This document shows, piece after piece, positions 1 to 6,580 of a stretch of 33,201 nucleotides of DNA. Position numbers and translations under genes: made by a program. Source of the stretch: Bacteriovorax sp. BSW11_IV (GTDB lineage Bacteria; Bdellovibrionota; Bacteriovoracia; Bacteriovoracales; Bacteriovoracaceae); the NCBI RefSeq assembly GCF_000447755.1, contig NZ_AUNE01000017.1, positions 1-33,201 of the forward strand, in the 5' to 3' direction. Below the pieces are notes generated by a model that was not told where the DNA came from, did not search any database, and saw only the letters and a list, made by a program, of their open reading frames with translations. Numbering within the stretch: the first letter of the stretch is position 1; the number at the start of each line of letters is the position of its first letter.

Positions 1-278
1 CCAATGGTAAAGAGACTTTTCAATTGGGTCCAAATGGTGGCCGTCTCTATGTCGATGATATGGACACTACAAAGAAATTTGTCTTATCTTCTATGGGAAT
101 TGGATTAATCCCTGACTTTTTATGTCGTGATGAAGAGATTAGCGGAGAACTAGTTAAGATACTTCCATCATGGCAGTGGCAGTTCGTTAGAATCTCGTTT
201 GTCTATCCGCCACAAAGATTTGTCTCATTAAAAGTAAAATCCTTCATTGATTGGATGGAAAAAGAAGTGAAAAGGTGA
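1..278 (+). CDS. LysR-family transcriptional regulator, C-terminal fragment (cut by window start)
   Basis: The reading frame is open from the window edge (codons begin at base 3) to the TGA at 276-278, so only about the last 90 residues of a regulator are present. The visible part fits the end of a LysR substrate-binding domain: a hydrophobic stretch with GIGLIPDFLC, then an E..SGELVKILPSW-type segment, a VYPPQR motif and the closing KVKSFIDWMEKE helix. Proteins of this family bind DNA through an N-terminal helix-turn-helix (outside the window) and sense a small ligand with this domain. The target is unknown. The fliL promoter lies about 110 bases downstream, but nothing shows that this protein controls it. 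The family call is fairly safe; the specificity is not known. Confidence 0.8.
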   Translation, partial: NGKETFQLGPNGGRLYVDDMDTTKKFVLSSMGIGLIPDFLCRDEEISGELVKILPSWQWQFVRISFVYPPQRFVSLKVKSFIDWMEKEVKR

Positions 279-319
279 GCATTTTTATAGGGTATCAAAA
301 CGCACCGGCCTATAAATGT

Positions 320-337
320 CAAAGAGTTGACTCTTTG
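320..337. repeat. Perfect 18-base inverted repeat downstream of the LysR gene
   Basis: caaagagt, tg, actctttg: two perfectly complementary 8-base arms around a 2-base centre. The centre is too short for a good RNA hairpin and no T run follows, so a protein-binding site is more likely than a terminator. It also contains a TTGACT that resembles a -35 box, but I found no well-spaced -10 for it. Confidence 0.5.
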
Positions 338-391
338 TAAGGATATTTTAATAAAAAAACGGCAAAACCTTCCAAACTTTGTTGCCGAGGC

Positions 392-420
392 TTGAATCTT
401 GGCGCGCCAATTTGTATAAT
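392..420 (+). promoter_or_regulatory. Sigma70-like promoter of the flagellar operon with palindrome in the spacer
   Basis: TTGAAT at 392-397 and TATAAT at 415-420 are separated by exactly 17 bases, a near-consensus vegetative promoter. Transcription would start near 427, about 57 bases before fliL. The spacer contains the perfect 12-base palindrome ttggcgcgccaa (399-410), striking in such AT-rich DNA and well placed for a repressor or activator. The leader RNA can form an 8-bp hairpin at 434-455. Confidence 0.7.
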
Positions 421-483
421 TTTTGACAGATGAGAAGTTTTGCAGAAAAAACTTCCTAAGTTGTGAACCATGGATGGTGAAAA

Positions 484-1029
484 ATGGCAGAAGGCGATCA
501 GGACAACTTTCAAGGCGAGCCTATCCCTAGTAAAAATCCTTTACTAACAATTGTAATGATACTTAATTGCATCCTATTGGGTGTAATTGCATATATGCAG
601 TTTGAGAATCATAAAAAACTTTCTTCAATGCCTTCAATCTCAGAGCTAGTTGCAGAAGCTAATAAAGAAGCAACTAAAGCAGATGATATGAAGTCAGAAA
701 CAGGTGAAGCTGTTGAGATGGCAGGAAAGCTATTTCCAATTGAAGGTGGTTTCACTGCGAACTTGGCGCAAGGTGATGGACCAAGAAGATTCGTAAGAAT
801 GAATTTGGTTCTTCGTATGAGCGTTGATTCAGACGACAACGAAGTTAAGCAAAGAAAGGCGCAAATTAGAGATTCAATTATTACAATTTTGAACTCTAAG
901 AGACCGGAAGATCTTCTTAAAGTGCAAGGAAAGGAATTCCTGAAAGAAGAGATTAAGGCCGCGATTAATTCTTTCTTAGTAAAAGGAAGTATTGTTGACG
1001 TTTATTACGTTAGCTTTCAGATAAATTAA
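484..1029 (+). CDS. fliL: Flagellar basal-body protein FliL
   Basis: 181 residues. FliL is a single-pass inner-membrane protein that sits around the stators at the base of the flagellum and supports torque. The protein has a short cytoplasmic N-terminus, one membrane segment at about residues 20-38 (LLTIVMILNCILLGVIAYM), a charged linker, and a periplasmic FliL domain whose core (FPIEGGFTANLA, then a strand with RFVRMNLVLRM) is followed by the family-typical RDSIITILNSKRPEDL helix and a final YYVSFQIN strand. The start has only a weak ribosome-binding site (ggtga). It is the first gene behind the promoter at 392-420, directly before fliM, which is the common fliLMNOPQR order. Confidence 0.9.
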   Translation: MAEGDQDNFQGEPIPSKNPLLTIVMILNCILLGVIAYMQFENHKKLSSMPSISELVAEANKEATKADDMKSETGEAVEMAGKLFPIEGGFTANLAQGDGPRRFVRMNLVLRMSVDSDDNEVKQRKAQIRDSIITILNSKRPEDLLKVQGKEFLKEEIKAAINSFLVKGSIVDVYYVSFQIN

Positions 1030-1051
1030 TATCGAACAGGATCGTTCGATA
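1030..1051 (+). other. Stem-loop between fliL and fliM
   Basis: tatcgaac (1030-1037) pairs perfectly with gttcgata (1044-1051) around a six-base loop. It begins at the base immediately after the fliL stop codon and ends about 13 bases before the strong fliM ribosome-binding site. No T tract follows directly, so a processing or RNA-stabilising hairpin is more likely than a terminator. Confidence 0.5.
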
Positions 1052-1077
1052 GCTAAATTTTCCCAGGAGGGGAGAGT

Positions 1078-2097
1078 ATGGCACAGGTTCTAAGTCAAGA
1101 AGAAGTAGACGCATTATTGAATGCCGTTAGTGATGGAGACAATGATGACTTCATGGGTGGCGGTGGAGACGACTTCGATTCAGATGACGGTGATGAAAAT
1201 ATTCAGCCGTATGACTTAACAAACCAAGACCGTGTAATCCGTGGGCGAATGCCTATTCTAGAGATTATCTATGAGCGTTTTATTCGTTCATTCAGGGTCT
1301 CACTTTCAAACTCATTAAGAAAAATTTCGACGATTTCAATGATCTCGACAGATCTTTTGAAGTTTGGTGAATTTGTTAACACGCTTCCGATTCCATCATG
1401 TATGTGTATCATGAGATTCAATGAACTAAGAGGTCCAGCACTTCTTGTTTTTGAATCAAAGCTTGCATACGCAATCATTGACTCATACTTTGGTGGAACT
1501 GATAGGCCATTCACAAAAATTGATGGAAAAGAATTTACATCAATTGAGCTTTCTTTCATGAAGAAAGTTATGGATATGGCCATCAGTGATCTTGAAGAGG
1601 CATGGGCACCTGTTCATAGAATTGATGCTCAGTATATTAGAACTGAGATCAACCCACAGTTCGTAGGGGTTGTACCTCCATCTGACGTTATTATTGCCAC
1701 GACGCTTGAAGTTGAATTTGAATCAGCTTCAGGAACGATAATGATTGTTGTTCCTTACTCAACAATCGAACCTATTAAACAAAAACTTTCATCAAGTTTC
1801 CAAACTGACAATGACATGGCCGATAGTATTTGGACACAGGCCATGAATGCTCATATTAAAGAAGCAAAAGCAACTATGGTTGTTAAGCTTGGTGAGGCAG
1901 AAATGACAGTTGGAGATCTTGTAACACTTGAGAAGGGTGACATTATTCCACTGAACCAGGAAGCGTCTGGTGAGGTGAAGGTCGAAATTCAAGGAGTAGA
2001 AAAAATGAGATGTTTGATTGGAACGTATAAAGGCAATAGGGCCATCCAGATAACGAGTATTGATAGATCAATAGCTCGTGAAGTTGTGGATGAATAA
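1078..2097 (+). CDS. fliM: Flagellar motor switch protein FliM
   Basis: 339 residues, the usual FliM length. FliM forms part of the cytoplasmic C-ring, binds phosphorylated CheY and, with FliG and FliN, sets rotation direction. The N-terminal CheY-binding peptide is intact ([14 protein letters not shown], residues 4-17). An acidic, glycine-rich linker follows, then the CheC-like middle domain with YFGGTDRPF around residues 137-145, and a C-terminal SpoA domain from about 245 that pairs with FliN. The start is fixed by a near-perfect ribosome-binding site (aggagggga). The intact CheY peptide implies a chemotaxis signal reaches this motor. Confidence 0.97.
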   Translation: MAQVLSQEEVDALLNAVSDGDNDDFMGGGGDDFDSDDGDENIQPYDLTNQDRVIRGRMPILEIIYERFIRSFRVSLSNSLRKISTISMISTDLLKFGEFVNTLPIPSCMCIMRFNELRGPALLVFESKLAYAIIDSYFGGTDRPFTKIDGKEFTSIELSFMKKVMDMAISDLEEAWAPVHRIDAQYIRTEINPQFVGVVPPSDVIIATTLEVEFESASGTIMIVVPYSTIEPIKQKLSSSFQTDNDMADSIWTQAMNAHIKEAKATMVVKLGEAEMTVGDLVTLEKGDIIPLNQEASGEVKVEIQGVEKMRCLIGTYKGNRAIQITSIDRSIAREVVDE

Positions 2098-2111
2098 AAC
2101 GAGGTACAATT

Positions 2112-2492
2112 ATGAACCAAGAAAATAACCAAGAGAAAGGTATGAGTAACGTGGAATCAATTAATTCTGTAAAAGTCGGTCGTTTAGCGGATGAGATTAA
2201 AGCAGGAGATGATGCTTTAAATAAACTTAAAGTTCAAAATTTGGACTTCATTCTTGATATTCCACTTAAAGTTACAGTGGAGCTTGGAAGAACTGAAGTT
2301 GTAATTAAGGACTTACTACAATTAGGACAAGGTTCTGTTCTTGAGCTTGATAAGCTTGCAGGGGAACCTCTTGAAATTCTTGTTAACGGTAAACTAGTCG
2401 CGAAGGGCGAGGTTGTAGTTGTTAACGAAAAATTTGGGATCAGATTGACTGATATTATTAGTCCAATCGAGAGAATTGAAACACTTAAATAA
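2112..2492 (+). CDS. fliN: Flagellar motor switch protein FliN
   Basis: 126 residues. FliN forms the lower part of the C-ring and helps receive export cargo. The SpoA domain fills about residues 45-122, with the family pattern [16 protein letters not shown], then [48 protein letters not shown]. The first 45 residues are polar and poorly conserved, as in other FliN proteins. A GAGG site precedes the chosen ATG; a second ATG at codon 11 also has an upstream AAAGG and cannot be excluded. It lies 14 bases after fliM and 12 before fliO, so the three are almost certainly cotranscribed. Confidence 0.95.
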   Translation: MNQENNQEKGMSNVESINSVKVGRLADEIKAGDDALNKLKVQNLDFILDIPLKVTVELGRTEVVIKDLLQLGQGSVLELDKLAGEPLEILVNGKLVAKGEVVVVNEKFGIRLTDIISPIERIETLK

Positions 2493-2504
2493 TAGGGTAC
2501 TAAA

Positions 2505-3647
2505 ATGAAGGCATTACTTAAATTTTTCATCGCAACACTTTTTGTTTCAATGACATTTGCTAACGAACAGGTTCAAATTTCTAATTTAGACTTTAAAAAA
2601 GAAGTGGCAAATAAAGCATTAATTAAAATTAAAGTGAATGCTCCGATGAAAGAGACACCTGAACTTGTTATTAAAGATAATATTGTTCAAGTAGTAATGC
2701 CTAATACTATTGTTTGGCCAAAAATTGAAAAGAAAGTAACGGTCAATACTAATTACGATACGACATTGATGGCCTACCAGTTCAATAAAGAACTAGTAAG
2801 AGTAAGAGCAATTCTTCCATATTCTTTAAAGGGAATGGAAAACAAGGTAAGCCTAACTCTAAATAATGATGAAGTGGAACTGACTGTTCCTACAGTTGGT
2901 GGAAACTCAAAGCCAGTTGTAACTGTAAAAAATGAAGAAAAAGTAACTGCAGAAAAATTTGATGAGAGCTACCTAGATAAGCTTGTTCAAGACAAGAGTT
3001 CTAGAACTTTAAATGATGAAGTTGTTCAAGCTCAAAAAAATGATGTTAAAGAAGAAGTAAAAGAGCAGAAGATCGATATGATCAACACAAAAATGTCAGC
3101 TCTTGAAAAGAATGATGAAAAACCTGCAGGTTTTTCAATGACAAGCTACCTTTCTAAAGTGGTCGCATTCCTTGCAATATTAATCTTAGGTTTTTATGCA
3201 GTAATGAATCTGATGAGAAAAGGTGTTTTGAAGAAATCAAAATTGGGATTTTTAAATAGTGAAAAAATGGTTGAAGTTTTAAACACAACATATGTTGGTC
3301 CAAAAAGAAGTGTTCTAATGATTAAAGCTCATAATCAAGTTTTCTTGGTTGGATCAAGTGAAGCAGGTCTTCAACCTCTTGGAGAAATTAACGATGTGAC
3401 AGGTCTTCTTAAGGAAGGAGAGAAACGCGTAGGTGGAGATAACTTTGATACAAACCTTGTTTCAGCTAACTCTGCTAACAAAGAATTCAAATTAAAAGAA
3501 GTTGTGAATACTGAAAATAATACACAAACAGAAAGTGAACAAGGCGAGAGTCTGGCCAACTTTTTGCAAAACAATCCAGTACCAGACAAAGTGAAATTGT
3601 CTGATCAAATCAAAAATAAAGTAAAAGGGATGAAGTCCCTCCAATAA
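2505..3647 (+). CDS. fliO: Flagellar export assembly protein FliO with a long periplasmic extension
   Basis: 380 residues, roughly two to three times a typical FliO. FliO is a small membrane protein that helps FliP fold and assemble into the export gate. Visible parts in order: a signal peptide (residues 1-19, ending SMTFA), a beta-rich periplasmic region (about 21-135) reminiscent of an AMIN-type domain, a long charged K/E/D linker (about 140-210), one membrane segment near 218-236 (VVAFLAILILGFYAV), the conserved FliO cytoplasmic patch (EKMVEVLNTTYVGPKRSVLMI, with FLVGSS following), and a polar tail. Position between fliN and fliP supports the name. The AMIN comparison is only by eye. Confidence 0.85.
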   Translation: MKALLKFFIATLFVSMTFANEQVQISNLDFKKEVANKALIKIKVNAPMKETPELVIKDNIVQVVMPNTIVWPKIEKKVTVNTNYDTTLMAYQFNKELVRVRAILPYSLKGMENKVSLTLNNDEVELTVPTVGGNSKPVVTVKNEEKVTAEKFDESYLDKLVQDKSSRTLNDEVVQAQKNDVKEEVKEQKIDMINTKMSALEKNDEKPAGFSMTSYLSKVVAFLAILILGFYAVMNLMRKGVLKKSKLGFLNSEKMVEVLNTTYVGPKRSVLMIKAHNQVFLVGSSEAGLQPLGEINDVTGLLKEGEKRVGGDNFDTNLVSANSANKEFKLKEVVNTENNTQTESEQGESLANFLQNNPVPDKVKLSDQIKNKVKGMKSLQ

Positions 3648-3655
3648 GGGACTTC
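3632..3655 (+). other. Stem-loop with the fliO stop codon in its loop
   Basis: gaagtccct (3632-3640) and agggacttc (3647-3655) are perfect complements, giving a 9-bp GC-rich stem with a six-base loop. The fliO TAA (3645-3647) lies in the loop and the first base of the right arm. No T run follows and the operon continues, so this is not a plain terminator. The next feature downstream is the fliP ribosome-binding site, so it could affect fliP translation or mRNA processing. Confidence 0.6.
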
Positions 3656-3675
3656 GGGAGAGCAGGGAAGCTTGA

Positions 3676-4425
3676 ATGAATAAAAATAGAATCTCTAAAT
3701 CATTAATTTTTCTAGCAGGGCTCCTTATTTCGGCGCCCGTTCTTGCTCAAGCGAAGGCCAGCTTGCCAGGTCTTGCTGTGAACTTTGGTCAAGGAGTTGA
3801 CCTAGTTGACACCATAGAGGTTCTTCTTCTTTTTACAGTTCTCACTATGGCACCGGCCATTTTGATCCTATGTACTTGTTTCACACGTATTATAGTCGTC
3901 CTTTCATTTATGAGACAGGCCATCGGTACTCAATCGATGCCACCGAATCAACTACTTGTAGGTTTTGCTCTTTTCTTATCTATTTTTGTTATGCAACCAA
4001 CTGGAACAGATATTTACTATAATGCTGTTCAGCCTTATATGAAAAAACAAATTACGACTGCCGCAGCTCTAGATAACATCGAAGGTAGTCTTCGTGGTTT
4101 TATGAATAAGCAAGTTCGTAAAGCTGATATTGGCCTTTTTTACGATGTAACAGGAAAGGAACAACCTCAAACAATCAATGAGGTTCCTATTCACTTTCTT
4201 ATTCCAGCTTTTATTATTTCTGAGTTGAAGACGGCCTTTCAAATTGGATTTTTACTTTATATTCCATTTCTAATTCTAGATATGGTTGTTGCTTCAGTTC
4301 TGATGGCAATGGGGATGATGATGTTACCTCCTGTTGTAATCTCATTACCATTTAAACTATTACTTTTTGTTCTTGTCGATGGCTGGCAGCTTGTAACAGG
4401 TTCATTACTTAGATCTTTTAATTAG
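3676..4425 (+). CDS. fliP: Flagellar export gate protein FliP
   Basis: 249 residues, normal for the family. Five FliP copies form the core of the export gate with FliQ and FliR in the inner membrane. A cleavable signal peptide (about residues 1-24, ending APVLA) is present, as expected for FliP. The conserved membrane block follows: LLLFTVLTMAPAILILCTCFTRI, then VVLSFMRQAIGTQSMPPNQLLVGFALFLS, and the late segment with FLIPAFIISELKTAFQIGF, MAMGMMMLPPV and LVDGWQLVTGSL. An AGGGA site lies about 10 bases before the ATG. fliQ follows after 11 bases. Confidence 0.97.
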   Translation: MNKNRISKSLIFLAGLLISAPVLAQAKASLPGLAVNFGQGVDLVDTIEVLLLFTVLTMAPAILILCTCFTRIIVVLSFMRQAIGTQSMPPNQLLVGFALFLSIFVMQPTGTDIYYNAVQPYMKKQITTAAALDNIEGSLRGFMNKQVRKADIGLFYDVTGKEQPQTINEVPIHFLIPAFIISELKTAFQIGFLLYIPFLILDMVVASVLMAMGMMMLPPVVISLPFKLLLFVLVDGWQLVTGSLLRSFN

Positions 4426-4436
4426 GGGACCGTTTT

Positions 4437-4712
4437 ATGGGATTTGACTACTTCGCAGATATTTCTAACCAAGCAATTAAAGTAGCATTGATTATTTCAG
4501 CTCCAATGCTACTTGGATCACTAATCATGGGTATCTTGGTTTCACTTTTTCAAGCGGTAACTCAGATCAACGAGCAAACTCTGTCATTTATTCCAAAGAT
4601 CCTTGTGATTGTAGGAGTTATGGCCTTAAGTGCTCCTTGGATCTCTGATACACTAACAACTTTTACAAGAGAATTAATTATCAGCATTCCGCAGATGGTA
4701 AGAGGGCAATGA
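4437..4712 (+). CDS. fliQ: Flagellar export gate protein FliQ
   Basis: 91 residues with two membrane segments (about 15-38 and 52-70), the normal size and shape of FliQ, which packs around FliP in the export gate. The family patterns APMLLGSLIMGILVSLFQAVTQINEQTLSFIPK and PWISDTLTTFTREL are clear. A GGGGACC sequence precedes the start. The last codon overlaps fliR by four bases (ATGA), indicating coupled translation. Confidence 0.97.
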   Translation: MGFDYFADISNQAIKVALIISAPMLLGSLIMGILVSLFQAVTQINEQTLSFIPKILVIVGVMALSAPWISDTLTTFTRELIISIPQMVRGQ

Positions 4713-5488
4713 TAAACATTGAAATCACTGACTACACAACTATCGTTGCATTCTGGTTGGCCTTTTCAAGACTAATTGCTATCAATTATCAGCTTCCGAT
4801 TTACGACAATCTTCCAATTCCAGAGATTGTTAAAGTACTTTCAACTGTCATTATGACATATTGTTTTTTTCCTTTTATTGAAAATGAAATTAGAAAAGAT
4901 ATCGCTTTTATTGGGATTGAAAACTTCGGCATGCTTACGGCCTTTTTTACAATTACAGGTCTTGCCGTAGGCTACTTTGTTAAATCAATAATGCAAGTCT
5001 TTGTCTCTGCGGGTGAAATTATCACTCAACAAGTTGGTTTTGCTGCGGTTAAATACTTTGATCAAAGTTCTGGCCAGCAAGTTGGACCTTTCGAGACATT
5101 GATTAAATGGACAATTTTAATTGTAGTAATTTCTTCTGGTGCATTACTTCCAATGTTTAAGGGAGCTTTTGGAACTTTCTTTTCAATCCATGCTGCTGAT
5201 CTTGGAAATATTGCTAAATCTCATATTTATTTTATGGAAATGTTTAAAGGAATTTTCCTTTCAGCACTTCTTCTTGCATCTCCATTGATATTTACAAATA
5301 TGCTTATTAATACTGTTCTAGGCATTATCGCAAAACTTGTTCCTCAGATGAACGTTATTATGGTTAGTTTTGCAGTTAATATCGGGCTTGGATTATTAGT
5401 CTTTTTTGCAACTTCTGAAGAGTTTTTTAGAGTTGCATTTGAAATATACACAAAGAACCTTGGCGATTGGTTCAGGTTCATACTGTAG
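4709..5488 (+). CDS. fliR: Flagellar export gate protein FliR
   Basis: 259 residues, about six hydrophobic segments, as in other FliR proteins. One copy of FliR completes the FliPQR gate. Typical features are the N-terminal FWLAFSRLIAINYQLPIYD region, AGEIITQQVGFAAVKYFDQSSGQQV in the middle and ALLLASPLIFTNMLINTVLGIIAKLVPQMNV near the end. The start overlaps fliQ by four bases. flhB begins seven bases after its stop. Its first segment deviates from the usual RxxG pattern, but the rest is unmistakable. Confidence 0.96.
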   Translation: MINIEITDYTTIVAFWLAFSRLIAINYQLPIYDNLPIPEIVKVLSTVIMTYCFFPFIENEIRKDIAFIGIENFGMLTAFFTITGLAVGYFVKSIMQVFVSAGEIITQQVGFAAVKYFDQSSGQQVGPFETLIKWTILIVVISSGALLPMFKGAFGTFFSIHAADLGNIAKSHIYFMEMFKGIFLSALLLASPLIFTNMLINTVLGIIAKLVPQMNVIMVSFAVNIGLGLLVFFATSEEFFRVAFEIYTKNLGDWFRFIL

Positions 5489-5495
5489 GTAAGAG

Positions 5496-6572
5496 ATGGC
5501 CGAAGATTCAGATCAGGAAAAAACGGAAGACCCATCCCAGCATCGCATAGACGAATTTCGTAAGCGCGGGGAAGTCGCCTCATCTAAAGAACTAACAAGT
5601 GTGTTAGTGCTGGGTGCCTGTATCATGACTTTAGGTTTATCATTAGTATATATCTATGAGGTTTTCTCTGAATATATTGAATGGCTGTACACTCTAGATA
5701 TTCATTCTGCCTTTACTGAGAAATCGCTTAAAACAGTAATGACAAAGACTTCAATTGTTGCTCTTAAAAGTTGTGCTCCAGTTTTTTTAGTTTCATTGTG
5801 TGTTGGAGTCGGTGTACACGTTGCTCAGATTGGTTTTTTATTTTCTCCAGAAATTTTAGAGTGGAAGCCTGAGCGTATTAATCCGATTGAAGGGGTTAAA
5901 AAGCTTTTCTCAATGAAATCAGTGGTTGAAGCTATAAAAGCTGTTTTTAAATTCGCTTTCGTTGCGGCCATCGTTTACTACGCTGTAAAAGATGATCTTG
6001 ATACGTTTGGTGGATTTCTTCATATGGACTTTTTTAACTCATTTCTTTATGGAAAAGATCTTCTGGTAAAGCTTGGATTTAGTATCCTTTTAGGTCTATT
6101 TGTTATTGCTGTTGGGGATTTTGCTTATCAAAAATTTTCTTACAAGAAAAAGCTAATGATGACAAAAGAAGAAGCAAAGCGCGAGTCTAAAGAGCAAGAT
6201 GGTAACCCTGAAGTTAAGCAAAGAATTAGAAGTATCCAGCGAGAAATGGCGCAAAAACGTATGATCGCAGAAATTCCAAATGCCGATGTAATTATTACGA
6301 ATCCGACACACATAAGTATAATTCTAAAGTATGATGATAAGACGATGGTTTCTCCAACAGTTATGGGGAAAGGTGCAGATCACTTGGCCATGAGAATTAG
6401 AGAAATAGCTAAAGAGCACAATATACCAATAGTTGAGAACGTGCCTTTAGCAAGAGCATTATATAAAACAGTAAAAAGTGGAGAAGCTGTTCCTAGATCT
6501 CTTTATAAGGCGGTCGCAGAAGTTCTTGCTTTTGTTTATAAGTTGAAGCGCAAAAATAAAGCGCTCGGTTAG
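5496..6572 (+). CDS. flhB: Flagellar export switch protein FlhB
   Basis: 358 residues. FlhB has four membrane helices and a cytoplasmic domain that cleaves itself and switches the export apparatus from hook to filament substrates. The N-terminus has the family start EKTEDPSQHRIDEFRKRGEVASSKEL. Four hydrophobic segments lie between about residues 33 and 210. A charged connector (YKKKLMMTKEEAKRESKEQDGNPEVKQRIRSIQREMA, here described in two parts) leads to the self-cleavage motif NPTH at residues 269-272, intact. The C-terminal VVENVPLARALYKTV-like segment is also conserved (IVENVPLARALYKTVKSG). The protein should be functional. Confidence 0.97.
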   Translation: MAEDSDQEKTEDPSQHRIDEFRKRGEVASSKELTSVLVLGACIMTLGLSLVYIYEVFSEYIEWLYTLDIHSAFTEKSLKTVMTKTSIVALKSCAPVFLVSLCVGVGVHVAQIGFLFSPEILEWKPERINPIEGVKKLFSMKSVVEAIKAVFKFAFVAAIVYYAVKDDLDTFGGFLHMDFFNSFLYGKDLLVKLGFSILLGLFVIAVGDFAYQKFSYKKKLMMTKEEAKRESKEQDGNPEVKQRIRSIQREMAQKRMIAEIPNADVIITNPTHISIILKYDDKTMVSPTVMGKGADHLAMRIREIAKEHNIPIVENVPLARALYKTVKSGEAVPRSLYKAVAEVLAFVYKLKRKNKALG

Positions 6573-6580
6573 GATAGATT

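Larger units (their letters stand above)
279..483. other. Intergenic region with palindromes and the fliL promoter
   Basis: This 205-base gap holds several elements. A perfect 8+8 palindrome lies at 320-337, a weak 6-bp stem at 360-387, a sigma70-like promoter at 392-420 with a GC-rich palindrome in its spacer, and an 8-bp leader hairpin at 434-455 (arms gaagtttt and aaaacttc, loop of six). I see no convincing coding sequence and no clear T-tailed terminator for the LysR gene. Confidence 0.6.

Noticed and set aside
349-387. Possible leftward terminator (cggcaa/ttgccg stem followed by T7 on the minus strand)
   Set aside because: The stem is only six pairs with a 16-base loop, and no minus-strand gene lies to its right that would need it.
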